From CAZCGA01 sp964498075 (GTDB lineage: Bacteria > Desulfobacterota > Binatia > HRBIN30): DNA of 6,114 nucleotides. Of this stretch, positions 5,379 to 6,114 are shown piece after piece. The DNA lies in NCBI GenBank assembly GCA_964498075.1, contig CAZCGA010000244.1, positions 1 to 6,114 of the forward strand, read 5' to 3'. Numbering within the stretch: the stretch's first letter is position 1; each line of letters begins with the position of its first letter. A model generated the notes under the pieces. It worked only from the letters and a program-made list of their open reading frames with translations. It had not been told where the DNA came from and did not search any database. The translations under genes and the position numbers were made by a program.

Positions 5379-5382
5379 GAGG
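5377..5382 (+). promoter_or_regulatory. atpA ribosome-binding site overlapping atpH stop
   Basis: AGGAGG at 5377-5382 begins within the TAG stop of atpH and lies 11 nt before the atpA ATG at 5394, slightly longer than ideal spacing. Ribosomes ending on atpH would cover this site, so atpA translation is probably linked to atpH. The strength fits the need for three alpha copies per one delta. Confidence 0.65.
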
Positions 5383-5393
5383 AACCCTCATTC

Positions 5394-6114
5394 ATGGACA
5401 TTCGCCCAGCTGAAATCAGCGACGTCATCAAGCGCCAGATCGCCGAGTACGGGCGCGAGGTGGAGGTGCGCGAGACCGGACGCGTGCTGTCATGCGGCGA
5501 CGGTATCGCCCGCATCTACGGACTGGACAAGGTAGCGGCGGGCGAGTTGATCGAGTTCCCGCACCACATCTATGGGCTGGTGCTCAACCTGGAAGAGGAC
5601 AACGTCGGCGCCGCCATCTTCGGCGAGCCACAAGCCATCAAGGAAGGCGACGAGGTGCGGCGCACCAACCGCATCGCCGAGGTCCCCGTGGGCGACGCGC
5701 TGCTCGGACGCGTCGTCGATGCCCTCGGTCAGCCGATCGATGGCAAAGGACCGATCGACGCCGCCGAGACCCGCCGCATCGAGCTGAAGGCCCCCGGCAT
5801 CGTCAGCCGACAACCCGTGAAGGAGCCGTTGCAGACCGGCATCAAGGCCATCGACGCCATGATCCCCATCGGCCGTGGTCAACGCGAGCTGATCATCGGT
5901 GATCGCCAGACCGGCAAGACGGCGGTGGCCCTCGACACCATCATCAACCAGCGCGGCGGCGACATGATCTGCATCTACGTCGCCATCGGTCAGAAACGTT
6001 CGACGGTAGCGCAGGTGGTCGAGAAGCTGAGCCGCTTCGGCGCCATGGACTACACCATCGTGGTCGCCGCCACCGCCTCCGACGCCGCACCCTTGCAGTT
6101 CATCGCACCGTACT
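5394..6114 (+). CDS. atpA: F1Fo ATP synthase subunit alpha, N-terminal part
   Basis: The gene starts at ATG 5394 and stays open to the window end, giving 240 of about 500-515 expected residues. Alpha alternates with beta in the F1 hexamer and carries the non-catalytic nucleotide sites. Visible parts are the N-terminal helix MDIRPAEISDVIKRQI (1-16) that contacts delta, the beta-barrel domain with GDGIARIYGLDKV (35-47) and LNLEEDNVGAAIFGE (64-78), and the start of the nucleotide-binding domain with PGIVSRQPVKEPLQTGIKAI (134-153). The P-loop GDRQTGKT (169-176) carries the family's glutamine, and VAIGQKRSTVAQ (196-207) follows. The P-loop and the N-terminal match fix it as alpha rather than beta. 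Odd points are Cys34 in VLSCGDGIAR, where valine is usual, and His-His at 57-58 in EFPHHIYGL, where small residues such as glycine are usual. The gamma, beta and epsilon genes are expected downstream, outside the window. Confidence 0.98.
   Translation, partial: MDIRPAEISDVIKRQIAEYGREVEVRETGRVLSCGDGIARIYGLDKVAAGELIEFPHHIYGLVLNLEEDNVGAAIFGEPQAIKEGDEVRRTNRIAEVPVGDALLGRVVDALGQPIDGKGPIDAAETRRIELKAPGIVSRQPVKEPLQTGIKAIDAMIPIGRGQRELIIGDRQTGKTAVALDTIINQRGGDMICIYVAIGQKRSTVAQVVEKLSRFGAMDYTIVVAATASDAAPLQFIAPY

Noticed and set aside
1..6114. A hidden novel accessory or defence system
   Set aside because: Every long coding stretch is explained by conserved core genes in a familiar order, the intergenic regions are short, and there are no repeats, integrase or transposase genes, or regions of differing composition.

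Overview
This window is a GC-rich, densely packed bacterial core locus, with all genes on the + strand. Gene order is mnmG (3' end) - rsmG - parS - parA - parB - bactofilin - atpF' - atpF - atpH - atpA (5' end). A gid/par block next to a bactofilin gene and an ATP synthase cluster that starts with two different b-type subunits is the arrangement I associate with Deltaproteobacteria in the broad sense (Desulfobacterota, Myxococcota, Binatota and relatives). The phylum is inferred from gene order and base composition only; no rRNA or other marker is present.

Region 1 (1-1268): the last third of the tRNA-modifying enzyme MnmG overlaps the start of the 16S rRNA methyltransferase RsmG by 14 nt. 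Region 2 (1269-3103): a 170-nt intergenic segment carries one perfect 16-bp parS palindrome (1361-1376), followed by parA and parB, 9 nt apart. This is a complete chromosomal ParABS segregation module with its own centromere site. In many bacteria the mnmG-rsmG-parA-parB block lies close to the replication origin, but no origin, DnaA-box cluster or AT-rich unwinding element is visible here.

Region 3 (3104-3838): a strong sigma70-type promoter (TTGACA, 18-nt spacer, TGG-TATAAG) lies just after parB and should drive a bactofilin gene encoding a polymer-forming beta-helical cytoskeletal protein. A 128-nt gap follows, holding a two-tier GC-rich hairpin (3767-3802) but no convincing promoter for the genes after it.

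Region 4 (3839-6114): atpF', atpF and atpH are joined by two 4-nt ATGA stop/start overlaps. After a 15-nt gap comes atpA, which runs off the end of the window. Together they encode the peripheral stalk (b, b', delta) and the start of the catalytic head. The a and c subunit genes (atpB, atpE) are not immediately upstream, so the proton-channel genes must lie elsewhere.

I found no mobile element, CRISPR array, tRNA, rRNA, pseudogene or clearly new system. The points most worth a second look are the lone parS site with its GTG-started parA, the par-bactofilin adjacency with a separate bactofilin promoter, the hairpin before the atp genes, the signal-peptide-like His-rich start of AtpF, and a few unusual residues in AtpA.
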